A stretch of 64,000 bases of DNA from Rhizobium lentis (GTDB lineage Bacteria; Pseudomonadota; Alphaproteobacteria; Rhizobiales; Rhizobiaceae). Positions 19,177 through 29,433 of the stretch are shown here, piece after piece (position 1 is the stretch's first letter; each line of letters starts with the position of its first letter). The notes under the pieces were generated by a model. The model saw only the letters and a list, made by a program, of their open reading frames with translations. It ran no database searches and was not told where the DNA came from. The DNA lies in assembly GCF_014200175.1 (NCBI RefSeq), contig NZ_JACHBD010000007.1:305230-369229 (forward strand). The letters are read 5' to 3'. The position numbers and the translations under genes are program-made.

Positions 19177-19623
19177 TGCATGGTTTGTCATTCCAGGAAA
19201 GGGAAAGCACTGACAACAGTACACGCCAAGGGAAAAACGCTCGCCGTTCTCCCGAAGAGCGCAGAACGTGGCGCCGATGCCGCTGCCCGCGCCCTAGAAG
19301 CCGTCCTCGCCAGCCTCGAGGACTCCAAAGCCGAAGATATCGTCACCATCGACATTGCCGGAAAATCGGCGCTGGGAGACTACATGATCGTCGTCTCCGG
19401 CCGCTCGAACAGGCATGTCATGGCGATCTCGGACCACCTGCTCACCGATCTCAAGGACGAAGGCTTCGGTACGGCCCGCGTCGAAGGTCAGGAGGGCGGC
19501 GATTGGATCCTGATCGACACCGGTGACATTATCGTGCATGTGTTCCGTCCTGAAATCCGCGAGTTCTACAACATCGAAAAGATGTGGGCGGCTCCCGATA
19601 TGGATGAAGAAACACGGCACTGA
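19177..19623 (+). CDS. rsfS: Ribosomal silencing factor RsfS
   Basis: A ~148-residue member of the RsfS/Iojap family, which binds ribosomal protein L14 and blocks subunit joining in starvation. Family motifs are AEDIVTIDIAGKSALGDYMI, SGRSNRHVMAISDHL and the C-terminal GDWILIDTGDIIVHVFRP and REFYNIEKMW. The start is uncertain: ATG 19177 is given, TTG 19171 is possible, and a CTG at 19207 (giving TTVHAKGKTLAV) has a much better ribosome-binding sequence (AGGAAAGGGA). rsfS commonly follows nadD and precedes rlmH. Here modABC-modE separates it from nadD. Confidence 0.92.
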   Translation, partial: CMVCHSRKGKALTTVHAKGKTLAVLPKSAERGADAAARALEAVLASLEDSKAEDIVTIDIAGKSALGDYMIVVSGRSNRHVMAISDHLLTDLKDEGFGTARVEGQEGGDWILIDTGDIIVHVFRPEIREFYNIEKMWAAPDMDEETRH

Positions 19624-19737
19624 CAGGCGGGCCGACATTCTGATCGGCGCCTGAGACGTGGCATTGACTGGCTGGAGCGTAAGCCGGCCGGTGGGCGCTT
19701 TGGGCGCCGCAGATGCCTCATGAGCGGGAGCGGGTGA

Positions 19738-20220
19738 ATGCGCGTTGGTCTTTTTGCGGTGGGACGGCTGAAATCCGGCCCCGAAAAGGATCTTGCGGCT
19801 CGCTATTTTGACCGTTTCGCCAAGGTCGGCCCTGCGGTCGGCCTCGAACTTGCCCGTATTGCCGAGGTTGCCGAAAGCCGCGCTTCGAATGCGGAGACCC
19901 GCAAACGCGAGGAGGCGGCGATGCTGTTGAAATCGCTTGCCGAAGGCAGCGTCCTTATCCTTCTCGACGAACGCGGCAAGGCGCTCGACAGCGAGGCCTT
20001 CGCAAATCTGCTCGGCGCCTATCGCGACCAGGGCAAACGCGAGTTGACGATCGCAATCGGCGGCGCCGACGGCCTCGATCCCGCGCTCTACGATCGCGCC
20101 GACGCCACGCTCTGCCTGGGTAAAATGACCTGGCCGCACCAGCTCGTCCGCACGCTGATCGCCGAGCAGCTCTATCGCGCCGTCACCATCCTGTCCGGCC
20201 ATCCCTATCACCGCGTCTGA
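19738..20220 (+). CDS. rlmH: 23S rRNA pseudouridine-1915 N3-methyltransferase
   Basis: A 160-residue SPOUT methyltransferase that methylates pseudouridine 1915 in helix 69 of 23S rRNA at the inter-subunit bridge. It starts MRVGLFAVGRLKSGPEKDLA and has the SAM-binding knot LTIAIGGADGLDP and the C-terminal EQLYRAVTILSGHPYHRV that completes the active site. GGGAG is upstream of the ATG. The gene pairs with rsfS and is followed 2 nt later by a parS-like palindrome. Confidence 0.96.
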   Translation: MRVGLFAVGRLKSGPEKDLAARYFDRFAKVGPAVGLELARIAEVAESRASNAETRKREEAAMLLKSLAEGSVLILLDERGKALDSEAFANLLGAYRDQGKRELTIAIGGADGLDPALYDRADATLCLGKMTWPHQLVRTLIAEQLYRAVTILSGHPYHRV

Positions 20221-20222
20221 GA

Positions 20223-20238
20223 TGTTCCACGTGGAACT
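20223..20238. promoter_or_regulatory. parS-like chromosome partition site
   Basis: TGTTCCACGTGGAACT contains the 14-bp palindrome GTTCCACGTGGAAC and matches the TGTTNCACGTGNAACA parS pattern at all but the last base. ParB bound here would nucleate the partition complex that segregates the replication origin. Sites of this kind cluster near bacterial chromosome origins. Confidence 0.65.
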
Positions 20239-20371
20239 CAAGTCTTTGACGATGCGTCGCATTGTCACGCAGCCGTGTTTCGTGTGGCCGGCCGTTCGCT
20301 TGCGAACTTTCTGGCAAAGTGGGCCAAATCAGCTTAGTCTCCGCGCGATTTGAGAGAGTGCCCCGACACGC

Positions 20372-21802
20372 ATGACGACGACACCAACCAGGCGACACCG
20401 CATGATTCTGCCGGCACTTGCGGCCGGTTTTGGTGTCGCCGTCGTCGTGTCCGCAAACACCTTCACCGTCCGGGCCCAGGAAGCCGCGCCCGAGGCGGCA
20501 CAATCTGCAGCGCAGCCGCCGGCAGTCGAGCCGCCGCCACCCGATCCGGCCGCTGAACTTGCCGCCAAACGCGATCAGACCCGCGCCGAACTCGAAACCC
20601 TGTCGAAATCAATCACCCTTTCCTCGGACAAGGTGAGTGAACTCCAGCAAAGCATCGCCAATCTGGAAAAAAACACGCAGAGCATCCGCCAGGCGCTGAT
20701 CGATTCCGCCGCCCGCCGCAAGGGGCTTGAGAAGCAGATCCTCGAAAGCGAGAAGAAGCTGGCCGATCTCGGCGTCAAGCAGGATGGCATCCGCCGTTCG
20801 CTGCACGAGCGCCGCGGCTTGCTGGCCGAGGTATTGGCCGCACTCCAGCGCATGGGCCGCAACCCGCCCCCGGCTTTGCTCGTCACTCCCGATGACGCGC
20901 TCGCTTCCGTGCGCAGCGCCATCCTGCTCGGCGCCGTCGTGCCCGGCATCCGCAAGGAAACCGACAAGCTCGCCGCAGACCTTGCAAGCCTTACCGCGCT
21001 GCAGACGGCAAGTGCGGCCGAGAAAGCCGGCCTGACGGCGACGATGACCGACAGTATTGAGGAAGAGCGGCGCATGGACCTGCTGCTTGCCGAAAACGAC
21101 AAGCTCAGCCGCAGCAACGCCGCCGAACTACAGGCCGAAAGGAAACGTTCGGAGGAACTTGCCGGCAAGGCGACCAGCCTCGAAGGCCTCGTCGCTTCGA
21201 TGGAATCCGAGATCGCTTCGGTGCGCGACGCGGCTGCCGCCGCCCGCCAGGCCGAGGAGAACCGCAAGCTCCTGACGGACGAGCAGCGGGCACAGGCCAA
21301 GGCTCTGGCCGAGAGCGGCGTGCCCGATAAAAACCGCATTGCGCCCGCATATCCCTTCGGAGAATTGAGGGCCAAATTGGAGCTGCCGGTGGCAGGCGAT
21401 ATCCTGCGCCAGTTCGGCGATGCCGACGGCACCGGGCACGAAGCCATGGGAATGACGGTCGCCACCAACCCGGAGACCGTGGTGACGGCGCCTGCAGACG
21501 GCCTGGTGGTTTTCGCCGGCGCTTTCCGAAGTTACGGCCAGATGATCATTCTTGACGCGGGCGATGGATATCACCTGGTTCTCTCGGGAATGGATACGAT
21601 CAATACCCGTCAGGGAAAATTCGTTTTCTCCGGCGAGCCGCTCGCCGTGATGGGAGCGAAAAGAGTGGCAAGCGCAACTGCATTGGCGCTGGAAACGGAC
21701 CGGCCAACGCTTTACATTGAATTTCGAAAAGACGGTAAACCGGTCGATTCCCGACCGTGGTGGACCGCCAAGGACACTGGAAAGGCACGCAATGATTCGT
21801 AG
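20372..21802 (+). CDS. Murein hydrolase activator, EnvC family
   Basis: A 476-residue exported protein. The N-terminal signal (ILPALAAGFGVAVVVSANTF) is followed by a Pro/Ala linker, a long coiled coil from about residue 65 to 310 (LSSDKVSELQQSIANLEK onward) and a C-terminal LytM/M23 domain. The zinc ligands are degraded: the usual HxGxD reads HEAMGM, and the usual HxH region reads YHLVLSG. As in E. coli EnvC, it should therefore activate amidases rather than cut peptidoglycan itself, probably at the division site. It overlaps ctpA by 11 nt. ATG 20372 is chosen; ATG 20402 is possible. Confidence 0.86.
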   Translation: MTTTPTRRHRMILPALAAGFGVAVVVSANTFTVRAQEAAPEAAQSAAQPPAVEPPPPDPAAELAAKRDQTRAELETLSKSITLSSDKVSELQQSIANLEKNTQSIRQALIDSAARRKGLEKQILESEKKLADLGVKQDGIRRSLHERRGLLAEVLAALQRMGRNPPPALLVTPDDALASVRSAILLGAVVPGIRKETDKLAADLASLTALQTASAAEKAGLTATMTDSIEEERRMDLLLAENDKLSRSNAAELQAERKRSEELAGKATSLEGLVASMESEIASVRDAAAAARQAEENRKLLTDEQRAQAKALAESGVPDKNRIAPAYPFGELRAKLELPVAGDILRQFGDADGTGHEAMGMTVATNPETVVTAPADGLVVFAGAFRSYGQMIILDAGDGYHLVLSGMDTINTRQGKFVFSGEPLAVMGAKRVASATALALETDRPTLYIEFRKDGKPVDSRPWWTAKDTGKARNDS

Positions 21803-23114
21803 GACTTCTCTTGTTCTGGTCGGCGCATTGATGGGTGCGACCGCGATGAGCGTCATTTACTCGGCAGGTGTGCCGGCAGAAGCGGCCGGATCCTCTACAT
21901 ATAAGGAACTCTCGGTATTTGGCGACGTCTTCGAACGCGTGCGCGCGCAGTACGTCACGCCGCCGGCCGAAGATAAGCTGATCGAGAATGCCATCAACGG
22001 CATGCTTTCCTCGCTCGATCCGCATTCGAGCTATATGAATGCGAAGGACGCCGAGGACATGCGCACCCAGACCAAGGGTGAGTTCGGCGGCCTCGGCATC
22101 GAAGTCACGATGGAAGACGAGCTCGTCAAGGTGATCACCCCGATCGACGATACGCCCGCCGCCAAGGCCGGCGTTCTCGCCGGCGACTACATCTCCGAGA
22201 TCGACGGTCAGTCCGTGCGTGGTCTGAAGCTGGAAGACGCGGTCGAGAAGATGCGCGGCGCCGTCAACACGCCTATCAAGCTGACACTGATCCGCAAGGG
22301 CGCCGACAAGCCGATCGAGCTGACGATCGTCCGTGACGTCGTCGCCGTCCAGGCGGTCAAATCACGCGTCGAGGACGATGTGGGTTACCTCCGCATCATC
22401 TCCTTCACCGAGAAGACCTATCCCGACATGGAAAAGGCGATCAAGAAGATCAAGGACACCGTTCCGGCCGACAAGTTGAAGGGTTACGTCCTCGACCTGC
22501 GCCTTAACCCGGGCGGCCTGCTCGACCAGGCGATCAATGTCTCTGATGCCCTGCTGCAGCGCGGCGAGGTCGTCTCGACCCGCGGCCGCAATCCTGATGA
22601 AACCCGCCGCTTCAACGCCGGCCCGGGCGACCTGACCGACGGCAAGCCGGTCATCGTTCTGATCAACGGCGGTTCGGCCTCCGCATCGGAAATCGTTGCC
22701 GGCGCGCTTCAGGATCTGCGCCGCGCCACCGTTCTCGGCACCCGTTCCTTCGGCAAGGGTTCCGTCCAGACGATTATCCCGCTTGGCGAGAACGGCGCGC
22801 TGCGCTTGACCACGGCACTCTATTACACGCCGTCGGGCCGCTCGATCCAGGGCACCGGCATCACACCTGACATCAAGGTCGAAGAGCCGTTGCCGGAAGA
22901 ACTGCAGGGCAAGATGGTGACCGAAGGCGAATCCAGCCTGCGCGGCCACATCAAGGGTCAGAGCGAAACCGATGAAGGTTCGGGGTCCGTTGCCTATGTG
23001 CCGCCGGATCCGAAGGATGACGTTCAGCTGAACTACGCGCTCGACCTTCTGCGCGGCAAGAAGACCGATCCGGCCTTCCCGCCGAACCCCGACAAGGCCG
23101 TCGTCGCCAAGTAA
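21792..23114 (+). CDS. ctpA: S41 family C-terminal processing protease
   Basis: A 440-residue periplasmic serine protease of the CtpA/Prc family. A signal peptide covers residues 1 to about 30 (LVLVGALMGATAMSVIYSAG). A PDZ domain follows (GEFGGLGIEVTMEDELVKV, PAAKAGVLAGDYISEIDG), then the S41 domain with the Ser/Lys dyad in NGGSASASEIVAG (serine) and GTRSFGKGSVQT (lysine). Members process or degrade periplasmic proteins and cell-wall hydrolases. Coupling to the EnvC-type gene suggests joint control of peptidoglycan remodelling, which is inference. Confidence 0.94.
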   Translation: MIRRTSLVLVGALMGATAMSVIYSAGVPAEAAGSSTYKELSVFGDVFERVRAQYVTPPAEDKLIENAINGMLSSLDPHSSYMNAKDAEDMRTQTKGEFGGLGIEVTMEDELVKVITPIDDTPAAKAGVLAGDYISEIDGQSVRGLKLEDAVEKMRGAVNTPIKLTLIRKGADKPIELTIVRDVVAVQAVKSRVEDDVGYLRIISFTEKTYPDMEKAIKKIKDTVPADKLKGYVLDLRLNPGGLLDQAINVSDALLQRGEVVSTRGRNPDETRRFNAGPGDLTDGKPVIVLINGGSASASEIVAGALQDLRRATVLGTRSFGKGSVQTIIPLGENGALRLTTALYYTPSGRSIQGTGITPDIKVEEPLPEELQGKMVTEGESSLRGHIKGQSETDEGSGSVAYVPPDPKDDVQLNYALDLLRGKKTDPAFPPNPDKAVVAK

Positions 23115-23125
23115 TCGATTGTCGC

Positions 23126-23149
23126 AAGGCCGGGCACTCGCCCGGCCTT
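23126..23149 (+). terminator. Hairpin after ctpA
   Basis: A perfect 10-bp stem AAGGCCGGGC / GCCCGGCCTT with loop ACTC, 11 nt after the ctpA stop. Only CCCTTT follows, so termination may be partial. Confidence 0.6.
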
Positions 23150-23191
23150 GACCCTTTCTGCGGTTTCCCGGTTTTGGAGCGGGTGAGAAAA

Positions 23192-24382
23192 TTGGGAACG
23201 GACCTGCATGCGCCTTTGAGGCGCAACCGCAAAACCGGCAGCCGGCGTCCTGGCGTGCTGCGCCTCGGCCGCATTGCTGGCAGTCTGTGCCTTTTCGCGA
23301 TAGGCGGCTTTTCTCTCTACACCGCATTTCGCGGCGACGGGCTGGAACGCGCCAAACCGCCGGCGGCCGAAGAGGCGGCAAGCCAAGCTTCCGGCAAACC
23401 GCCGACGACCGCTGCCGACCAGGCGGCGGACGGAATGCCCCGCGCCGATCCACGCTCGGGCGCCAATGTCGAACAAATGATCACCGGCGATGGCTCCGTC
23501 GTCACCAAATATAGTCCCCGCCCGCGCGACGGCAGTGGACCGGTGCTGGTCGATGCCATGCAGATCGGCCAGGATCCGCGCATGGCAGCCCAACCCAATG
23601 AAGCGCTACTCGAAGACACGGCCTTTGGCAGGCTGCCGATCGTCGGCCCCGACGGCCGGCGGCCGATGGACCAATATGCCCGTCCCTCATCCGGCGCACG
23701 CGGCATCCGCATTGCCATTGTCGTCAGCGGCCTCGGGCTCAGCCAGACGGGGACGCAGCGCGCCATCGCCGAGTTGCCGGAGGAAATCACCCTCGCCTTT
23801 GCCGCAAGCGGCAACAGCCTGCAGCGCTGGATGCAGGAAGCCCGCCGCGGCGGCCACGAGATCCTTCTGCAGGTCCCGCTCGAGCCATTTGATTATCCGG
23901 CCAATGATCCCGGTCCGGAGACCCTGCTGACGTCGAAGCCGGTGGCCCGCAACATCGAGAACCTGCACAAGGCGATGGGCGAAATCACCAATTATACCGG
24001 CATCATGAACTATCTCGGCGGCCGTTTCCTCTCCGACCCCGCCGCCATGGAACCTGTCATGCGTGATATCGGCAAGCGCGGCCTGCTCTTCCTCGACGAC
24101 GGCACGTCGGCGCAGTCGAAAACGGCGGCGGTCGCCAAAGGCACCGAACTGCCCTATGCCTTTGCCGACCTCCAGCTCGACGGCCAGCTCGATATCAGCG
24201 CCATCCTGAAGAAGCTCGACGAGCTCGAACGCATCGCCCGTAAGAATGGCCAGGCGATCGGCATCGCCTCGGCTTTCGACGAAAGCATCGATGCCATCGC
24301 CAAGTGGAGCGAGGAAGCGTCCATGCGCGGTATCGAGATCGTCGGCGTCGCCGCGCTTTCCAGCGACCCCAGAAGCCCCTGA
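23192..24382 (+). CDS. Divergent polysaccharide deacetylase family protein
   Basis: A ~396-residue protein of the PF04748 (YibQ-type) divergent deacetylase family. It has one N-terminal membrane anchor (IAGSLCLFAIGGFSLYTAF), a Pro/Ala-rich linker to about residue 165 and a NodB-like barrel starting IRIAIVVSGLGLSQTGTQRA, followed by LLQVPLEPFDYP and YLGGRFLSDPAAMEPVM. The substrate is not established for the family. Association with envC and ctpA suggests an envelope glycan. The start is uncertain: TTG 23192 fits GGTGAG upstream, while GTG 23183 and TTG 23174 are alternatives. It is followed 24 nt later by rppH. Confidence 0.85.
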   Translation: MGTDLHAPLRRNRKTGSRRPGVLRLGRIAGSLCLFAIGGFSLYTAFRGDGLERAKPPAAEEAASQASGKPPTTAADQAADGMPRADPRSGANVEQMITGDGSVVTKYSPRPRDGSGPVLVDAMQIGQDPRMAAQPNEALLEDTAFGRLPIVGPDGRRPMDQYARPSSGARGIRIAIVVSGLGLSQTGTQRAIAELPEEITLAFAASGNSLQRWMQEARRGGHEILLQVPLEPFDYPANDPGPETLLTSKPVARNIENLHKAMGEITNYTGIMNYLGGRFLSDPAAMEPVMRDIGKRGLLFLDDGTSAQSKTAAVAKGTELPYAFADLQLDGQLDISAILKKLDELERIARKNGQAIGIASAFDESIDAIAKWSEEASMRGIEIVGVAALSSDPRSP

Positions 24383-24406
24383 GATAATTTCTGAACGGAG
24401 AAGAAG

Positions 24407-24940
24407 ATGAGCCAGGCGACCGTAAAAGCCGAGGATCTGCCCTACCGTCCCTGCGTCGGCGTCATGATCCTGAACCGCGATGGCCTGGTCTGGGCCGGGC
24501 GACGGATCGCCGACGGAAATTCCGAATATGACGGCTCGCCGCAGCTGTGGCAGATGCCCCAGGGTGGCATCGACAAGGACGAGGATCCCTTGGATGCCGC
24601 CTATCGTGAGCTCTATGAGGAAACCGGGATCAGAACGGTGACCCTGCTTGCCGAAGCGAGCGACTGGATCAACTATGATCTGCCGCCGGCGCTGATCGGC
24701 ATCGGACTGAAAGGAAAGTTCCGCGGCCAGACACAGCGCTGGTTCGCCTTTCGCTTCGAGGGCGATGAAAGCGAGATCGCCATCAACCCGCCGCCCGGCG
24801 GCCACGAGCCGGAATTCGACGCCTGGGAATGGAAGCCGATGCAGGAACTGCCGGGCCTGATCGTGCCCTTCAAGCGCGCCGTCTATGACCAGGTGATCGC
24901 CGAGTTCCGGCATCTGGCAGCGCTGCAGGCCGAAGACTGA
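24407..24940 (+). CDS. rppH: RNA pyrophosphohydrolase
   Basis: A 177-residue Nudix hydrolase that removes pyrophosphate from the 5' end of mRNAs and so opens them to RNase E decay (IalA/RppH). The Nudix box is complete: [20 protein letters not shown] followed by [24 protein letters not shown] and [11 protein letters not shown] at the front are typical of RppH. GGAGAAGAAG precedes the ATG. It is the last gene of the + strand run before convergent bfr. Confidence 0.93.
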   Translation: MSQATVKAEDLPYRPCVGVMILNRDGLVWAGRRIADGNSEYDGSPQLWQMPQGGIDKDEDPLDAAYRELYEETGIRTVTLLAEASDWINYDLPPALIGIGLKGKFRGQTQRWFAFRFEGDESEIAINPPPGGHEPEFDAWEWKPMQELPGLIVPFKRAVYDQVIAEFRHLAALQAED

Positions 24941-24974
24941 GTGCCTGATCGAGGCTCGCAGGTGTGAATTGAAG

Positions 24975-25001
24975 ATGCCGACCGCGCGGAGCGGCCGGCA
25001 T
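24975..25001. terminator. Hairpin between convergent rppH and bfr
   Basis: ATGCCG-A-CCGC and GCGG-C-CGGCAT pair with one mismatch around a GCGGA loop, followed by TTTCC on the + strand. It sits between two convergent stop codons and may serve both genes. Confidence 0.55.
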
Positions 25002-25012
25002 TTCCATCCGAA

Positions 25013-25498
25013 TTATTCGGCTTCGTCGGCGGAGTCGGCGTTGAGCTGGCCGTATTTACTCTCGCCGATTTTCTCGAGCAGATCGATCTGCGTTTCGAGG
25101 AAGTCGATATGGCCTTCCTCATCCGCCAGCAGTTCTTCGAAGAGTTTCATGGAAACGTAGTCGCCGGCCTCGTGACAGATATCGCGCGACTTCTTGTAGG
25201 CGGTGCGGGCGTCATATTCGCCGGCAAGATCGGCTTCCAGCACTTCCTTGACGTTCTGGCCGATGCGCAGGGGCGCCAGAGTCTGCAGATTGGGATGGCC
25301 TTCGAGGAAGATGATGCGCGCGACAAGCCTGTCGGCATGGTGCATTTCTTCGATGGATTCGGCCCGCTCTTTCTTGGCGAGCTTGGTGTAGCCCCAGTCC
25401 TCGAGAAGTCGATAATGAACCCAATATTGATTGACCGCCCCGAGCTCGAGGAACAGTGCCTCGTTAAGCCGCTCGATGACCTTTTTGTCGCCTTTCAA
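25013..25498 (-). CDS. bfr: Bacterioferritin
   Basis: A 161-residue haem-containing iron-storage protein assembling into a 24-subunit shell. With the TTG start at 25498 (AGGAG 8 nt upstream) it begins [20 protein letters not shown], aligning without gaps to known Bfr. Ferroxidase ligands E18, E51 and H54 and haem-ligand M52 are present in [14 protein letters not shown], and the second half carries [11 protein letters not shown] and [13 protein letters not shown]. It is transcribed after bfd, which overlaps it by 35 nt. Iron control through Irr or RirA would be expected, but I see no clear box. Confidence 0.95.
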   Translation of the reverse strand: MKGDKKVIERLNEALFLELGAVNQYWVHYRLLEDWGYTKLAKKERAESIEEMHHADRLVARIIFLEGHPNLQTLAPLRIGQNVKEVLEADLAGEYDARTAYKKSRDICHEAGDYVSMKLFEELLADEEGHIDFLETQIDLLEKIGESKYGQLNADSADEAE

Positions 25499-25793
25499 TG
25501 TCCGCTCTCCTGTTTTCCTCATGGAACTGTTTCAAGCGTGACATGAAATCAAAGATTTCGGTCTCCGTCGAGTGGCGACGGGCGTGATATTCCTCGGTCG
25601 TCTGGATAATGATATCGACCACATTGGGGAAGCAGCCGCAGCAACGGCCGCGTTTTTCCATGGCGTGATAGACCTTCGCAGGCACGATAAGCTGCCAACA
25701 GTCTTCGTCGAGAAGGTTGGTGATAACCTCCCGGATTTCCTTGTCGGTTATATAATTGCAGCTGCAGACAAGCACGTCTTCATTTCCAAACAT
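25464..25793 (-). CDS. bfd: Bacterioferritin-associated ferredoxin, extended form
   Basis: A 109-residue (2Fe-2S)-binding protein. Bfd delivers electrons to the haem of Bfr to release stored iron. Cluster cysteines are C10 and C12 ([17 protein letters not shown]) and C51/C54 ([12 protein letters not shown]), though C52 is also nearby. Typical Bfd is ~64 residues. This one has a ~40-residue charged tail ([20 protein letters not shown]) that runs over the bfr start. A possible promoter, TTGACA, lies upstream on the - strand around 25835. The bfd-bfr order agrees with the assigned role. Confidence 0.9.
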   Translation of the reverse strand: MFGNEDVLVCSCNYITDKEIREVITNLLDEDCWQLIVPAKVYHAMEKRGRCCGCFPNVVDIIIQTTEEYHARRHSTETEIFDFMSRLKQFHEENRRADIERRQKGHRAA

Positions 25794-25986
25794 GACACTG
25801 ACTATCGTGTTTTCTGCTAAAGAAGATGGTGGCTGTCAAGAAAAAATTCGAGTCCGGCGCCATCGGGCAGCGACGATGGGCAACGCTTGTTGCAGATTGT
25901 CTAAATTATGGGGCGATTCCGGCCGGTAACGTCCACACACACATTGAACGTATGTCCGGATGATCCCCGACCGGCGCGACCGCACG

Positions 25987-28900
25987 TCAATGAAAATTCC
26001 GCCCGCGCGGCATGACTTCAGCGGTTTCCGCCACGCCCGCCTGGCGGTCTGCCAGCACCCGTTTTTCCAATTCCGCCCCCTTCCGTGCGTCGGCGATCTG
26101 CCGATGGTCGCCTCCCTGTCTCAGCACCTCGTCCGACCGCTCGCAGGCGCCGAAACGGCGAGCCTCGCGTTGCAGGATGCCGAGCGCCGGTGTCATGTCT
26201 TCGATATGCTCGACGACCGTATGGATCACGCCGCTATGGCTTTGCAGCCTGCCGCGGATTTTTACGAGCCGAGCCCCCATGACGATCGCCCGGTATTTGT
26301 CGAATACCTTGTTCCAGACGATAGCATTGGCGACCCCGGTTTCGTCCTCCAGCGTCATGAAGATCACGCCCTTGGCCGAACCCGGGCGCTGGCGCACGAG
26401 CACCAGACCGGCGATCGTCACCCTCTTTCCGTTCGGCACCGTCAGAAGATCGACATTGCGGGTGATGCCGATCTTCCGGAGCTCCTCGCGCAGGAAGGAG
26501 ACCGGATGCGCTTTGAGCGACAGCGAGAGATAACGATAATCCTCGATCACCTGCTCTCCCGGCAGCATATCCGGCAGCACCGCCGCGGGTTCGGGCTGAA
26601 GGTCGACATGACGAACCTTTTCGAAAAGGGGCAGTTCTTCGGCTGCACTCTTCACATCCAGTGCCCGCACAGCCCAAAGCGCTTCGCGCCGTGACAGATG
26701 GATGGATCGGAACGCATCCGCATCCGCCAGCCGCTCGATGACCGATTTCTGCAGGCCGGACCGCAGCCAGAGATCACGCACCGAACCATATCCTTGCCCT
26801 CGATTGTCGACGAGCCGCTTCATATCGTCTGACGAGAGACCTTTGATCTGCCGGAAACCCAGCCGCACTGCATGCCGGGTCCTGATGATCTCCCGCATCC
26901 GCCCATGTCGGAAATCGACAGTCTTTCGGTCGAAGGCAGCCTCTTTCAAAGTACAATCCCAGTCCGATTCATTGATGTCGACCGGCAGGATCTTTACCCC
27001 ATGTTCGCGTGCATCCCGCACCAGCTGAGCCGGCGCATAGAACCCCATCGGCTGGGAATTCAGCATCGCCGCGCAGAAGACATCGGGATAGTAGGCCTTG
27101 AGCCATGAAGAGGCATAGACAAGCAGCGCAAAGGATGCGGCATGGCTTTCCGGAAAGCCATATTCACCGAAGCCTTTGATCTGATTGAAGCATTGTTTTG
27201 CGAACTCGGGGTCGTAATTCTTTGAGACCATTCCCTCGATGAACCGCTTCTCGAAATCGCCGATCGTACCGGTTCGCTTGAATGTCGCCATCGCCCTGCG
27301 AAGCTTGTCGGCCTCTGCCGGCCTGAAGCCTGCAGCGGTGATCGCGATCTGCATCGCCTGCTCCTGAAACAGGGGCACGCCAAGGGTTCTTTCGAGGACC
27401 GCTTCCAGCTCCTTGCTCGGATATTCGATCGGGATGTTCCTGGCGCGCTGTTCCCGGCGTTTCAGATAGGGATGGACCATATCGCCCTGGATCGGCCCCG
27501 GCCGGACGATCGCCACCTCGATGACAAGGTCGTAGAATATCTTCGGCTTCAGGCGCGGCAGCATGCTCATCTGCGCCCGGCTTTCGATCTGGAAGACGCC
27601 AAGCGTATCGGCCCGGCCCATCATCTCATAGACCGGCTTGCCCTCCTCCCCATGCTCCCTGTTGCCGAGGTCTGCGAGCGTCTTCTTGACATCATAATGC
27701 AGTTCAAGCAGCGAGAACGCCTTCCGCAGGCAGGTCAGCATGCCGAGCGCCAGCACATCCACTTTGAGGATCTTGACGTTGTCGAGATCGTCCTTGTCCC
27801 ACTCGATCATGTAGCGGTCCGGCATAGCCGTCTTCATGATCGGCACGACCTCGTCGAGCCGGTCCCGAGTGATGACGAAGCCGCCGACATGCTGGGTGAG
27901 GTGGCGCGGGAAACCGAGAAGCTCGGAGGCATATTGCAGCACATTCTTGGTCACTGGATCCTTGACGTCGAGACCGGCCGCCTTGGCATCCCGATCGGAG
28001 AGATTGTCCTCCGACCAACCCCAGACGAGGCTGCTGATCGCCGACTGAACATCCTCCGACAGGCCGAAGGCTTTGGCGACCTCGCGGCCAGCCGAACGGG
28101 TGCGGTAGGTGGTCACTCCCGCCGTCAGCCCGGCATGTTCGATGCCATATCGTCCGTAGATGAACTGGATGACTTCCTCACGCCGGTCATGCTCGAAATC
28201 GACGTCGATATCCGGCGGTTCGTCCCGGTCCATCGAAATGAAACGGTCGAAGAGCAGCGTGCTCTTCTGAGGGTCAACTTCCGTTATTTCGAGACAATAG
28301 CAGATGACCGAATTTGCCGCCGATCCGCGCCCCTGGCACAAGACCTTGAGGTCATAACGGGCGTGTTGGATGATCCTGTGAACCGTCAGGAAGTAGGAGG
28401 CGTAGTTCTTATCGCCGATGAGTTTCAGTTCATAATCGATCTGCTTTGCCACCTTGGGCGGCACACCTTCGGGATAGCGTTTGACTGCTCCCGCTCTCGT
28501 CAGCCTTTCGAGGCTCTCCTGCGGCGTTTCGCCGGGATCGTTTTCAGGCGGATAATTATGCTCCAGTTCCTTCAGTGAAAAGGTCAGCTTGTCAAAAAAG
28601 ACCCGGGTATTCTCGATCGCACCAGGATAGTCCCGGAAGATCCGGGCCATTTCACGTGAATCCTTGAGGTAACGCTCGGCATTTGGCGCCAGCAGGAATC
28701 CGGCTTGCGATATCTGCACATGCTCCCGGATCGCGATCACGACATCCGAAAGCGGCCGGCGTTCAGGATGGTGGTAAAGTGGCTGGTTGGTGGCAATCAA
28801 CGGCACCCGATTTCGAGCGGCAAGCATGGCAAGCACCGCAAAGACCTGCCTGTCGCGGCCGTCATAGGCCGGCGCCAAAGCCATGAAAAAAGCCTTGCGG

Positions 28901-29433
28901 AACCGTCTGCGAAACCGCTCCAGATAATCTTCCAGCGTCGACTGGCCCTGCTGATGATCGACAAGGGTACGATCCGGAACGAGGGCAAGCATCATCTCGT
29001 CTCCCCATTCCATGAGCTCCGCTTCCGTCAGGATGCAGGTTCCCTTGACCGCTTCCTCCTTCAGATTGCCGGCGCTGAGAAGCCGGCAGAGATTCGCCCA
29101 GCCGCGGCGGTTTCTGGGATAGGCGAGAATGTCGGGCGTATCATCGGAGAAGACGAGACGGGCACCCGGCTGGACCCTGACCGGATCGAGAATTTCCTCG
29201 CCTTCCTTCGCCTGAAAATCCGTCTCATGTCTGTTCTTGTACTTCTCCTCGATCTGCAACGCCTGCGCATGCGCCCTGACCACGCCGGCAACCGAATTCC
29301 TGTCCGCTATCCCGAGGCCGCCGAGCCGGAGATGGGCGGCCTGCACGACCATCTCCTCGGGGCCGGAGGTGCCTTCGAGAAACGAGAAATTCGTCCTCGC
29401 GCCAGTCTCGAAGAATGCACGTTCGGCCTTCAT
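25987..29433 (-). CDS. dnaE2: Error-prone DNA polymerase DnaE2 (ImuC)
   Basis: A 1148-residue C-family polymerase, the catalytic partner of the ImuA-ImuB mutasome that copies damaged DNA in the SOS response. The N-terminal PHP domain starts at [20 protein letters not shown]. The palm carries the catalytic aspartates in [16 protein letters not shown], followed by the fingers ([33 protein letters not shown]), a helix-hairpin-helix region and an OB fold ([20 protein letters not shown]). It lacks the replicative DnaE tail that holds the strong beta-clamp and tau sites, as expected. The ATG overlaps the imuB stop by 4 nt. The LexA box at 31856 controls the operon. Confidence 0.96.
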   Translation of the reverse strand: MKAERAFFETGARTNFSFLEGTSGPEEMVVQAAHLRLGGLGIADRNSVAGVVRAHAQALQIEEKYKNRHETDFQAKEGEEILDPVRVQPGARLVFSDDTPDILAYPRNRRGWANLCRLLSAGNLKEEAVKGTCILTEAELMEWGDEMMLALVPDRTLVDHQQGQSTLEDYLERFRRRFRKAFFMALAPAYDGRDRQVFAVLAMLAARNRVPLIATNQPLYHHPERRPLSDVVIAIREHVQISQAGFLLAPNAERYLKDSREMARIFRDYPGAIENTRVFFDKLTFSLKELEHNYPPENDPGETPQESLERLTRAGAVKRYPEGVPPKVAKQIDYELKLIGDKNYASYFLTVHRIIQHARYDLKVLCQGRGSAANSVICYCLEITEVDPQKSTLLFDRFISMDRDEPPDIDVDFEHDRREEVIQFIYGRYGIEHAGLTAGVTTYRTRSAGREVAKAFGLSEDVQSAISSLVWGWSEDNLSDRDAKAAGLDVKDPVTKNVLQYASELLGFPRHLTQHVGGFVITRDRLDEVVPIMKTAMPDRYMIEWDKDDLDNVKILKVDVLALGMLTCLRKAFSLLELHYDVKKTLADLGNREHGEEGKPVYEMMGRADTLGVFQIESRAQMSMLPRLKPKIFYDLVIEVAIVRPGPIQGDMVHPYLKRREQRARNIPIEYPSKELEAVLERTLGVPLFQEQAMQIAITAAGFRPAEADKLRRAMATFKRTGTIGDFEKRFIEGMVSKNYDPEFAKQCFNQIKGFGEYGFPESHAASFALLVYASSWLKAYYPDVFCAAMLNSQPMGFYAPAQLVRDAREHGVKILPVDINESDWDCTLKEAAFDRKTVDFRHGRMREIIRTRHAVRLGFRQIKGLSSDDMKRLVDNRGQGYGSVRDLWLRSGLQKSVIERLADADAFRSIHLSRREALWAVRALDVKSAAEELPLFEKVRHVDLQPEPAAVLPDMLPGEQVIEDYRYLSLSLKAHPVSFLREELRKIGITRNVDLLTVPNGKRVTIAGLVLVRQRPGSAKGVIFMTLEDETGVANAIVWNKVFDKYRAIVMGARLVKIRGRLQSHSGVIHTVVEHIEDMTPALGILQREARRFGACERSDEVLRQGGDHRQIADARKGAELEKRVLADRQAGVAETAEVMPRGRNFH

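Noticed and set aside
25794..25860. Irr or RirA-type iron box upstream of bfd
   Set aside because: TTTTCTGCTAAAGAA is vaguely similar to an Irr site but lacks the symmetric TTCTAAA half; not enough to call.
28648..28663. parS-like CATTTCACGTGAATCC inside dnaE2
   Set aside because: Only 12 of 16 bases match, and it lies in a coding region; the core could arise from codons.
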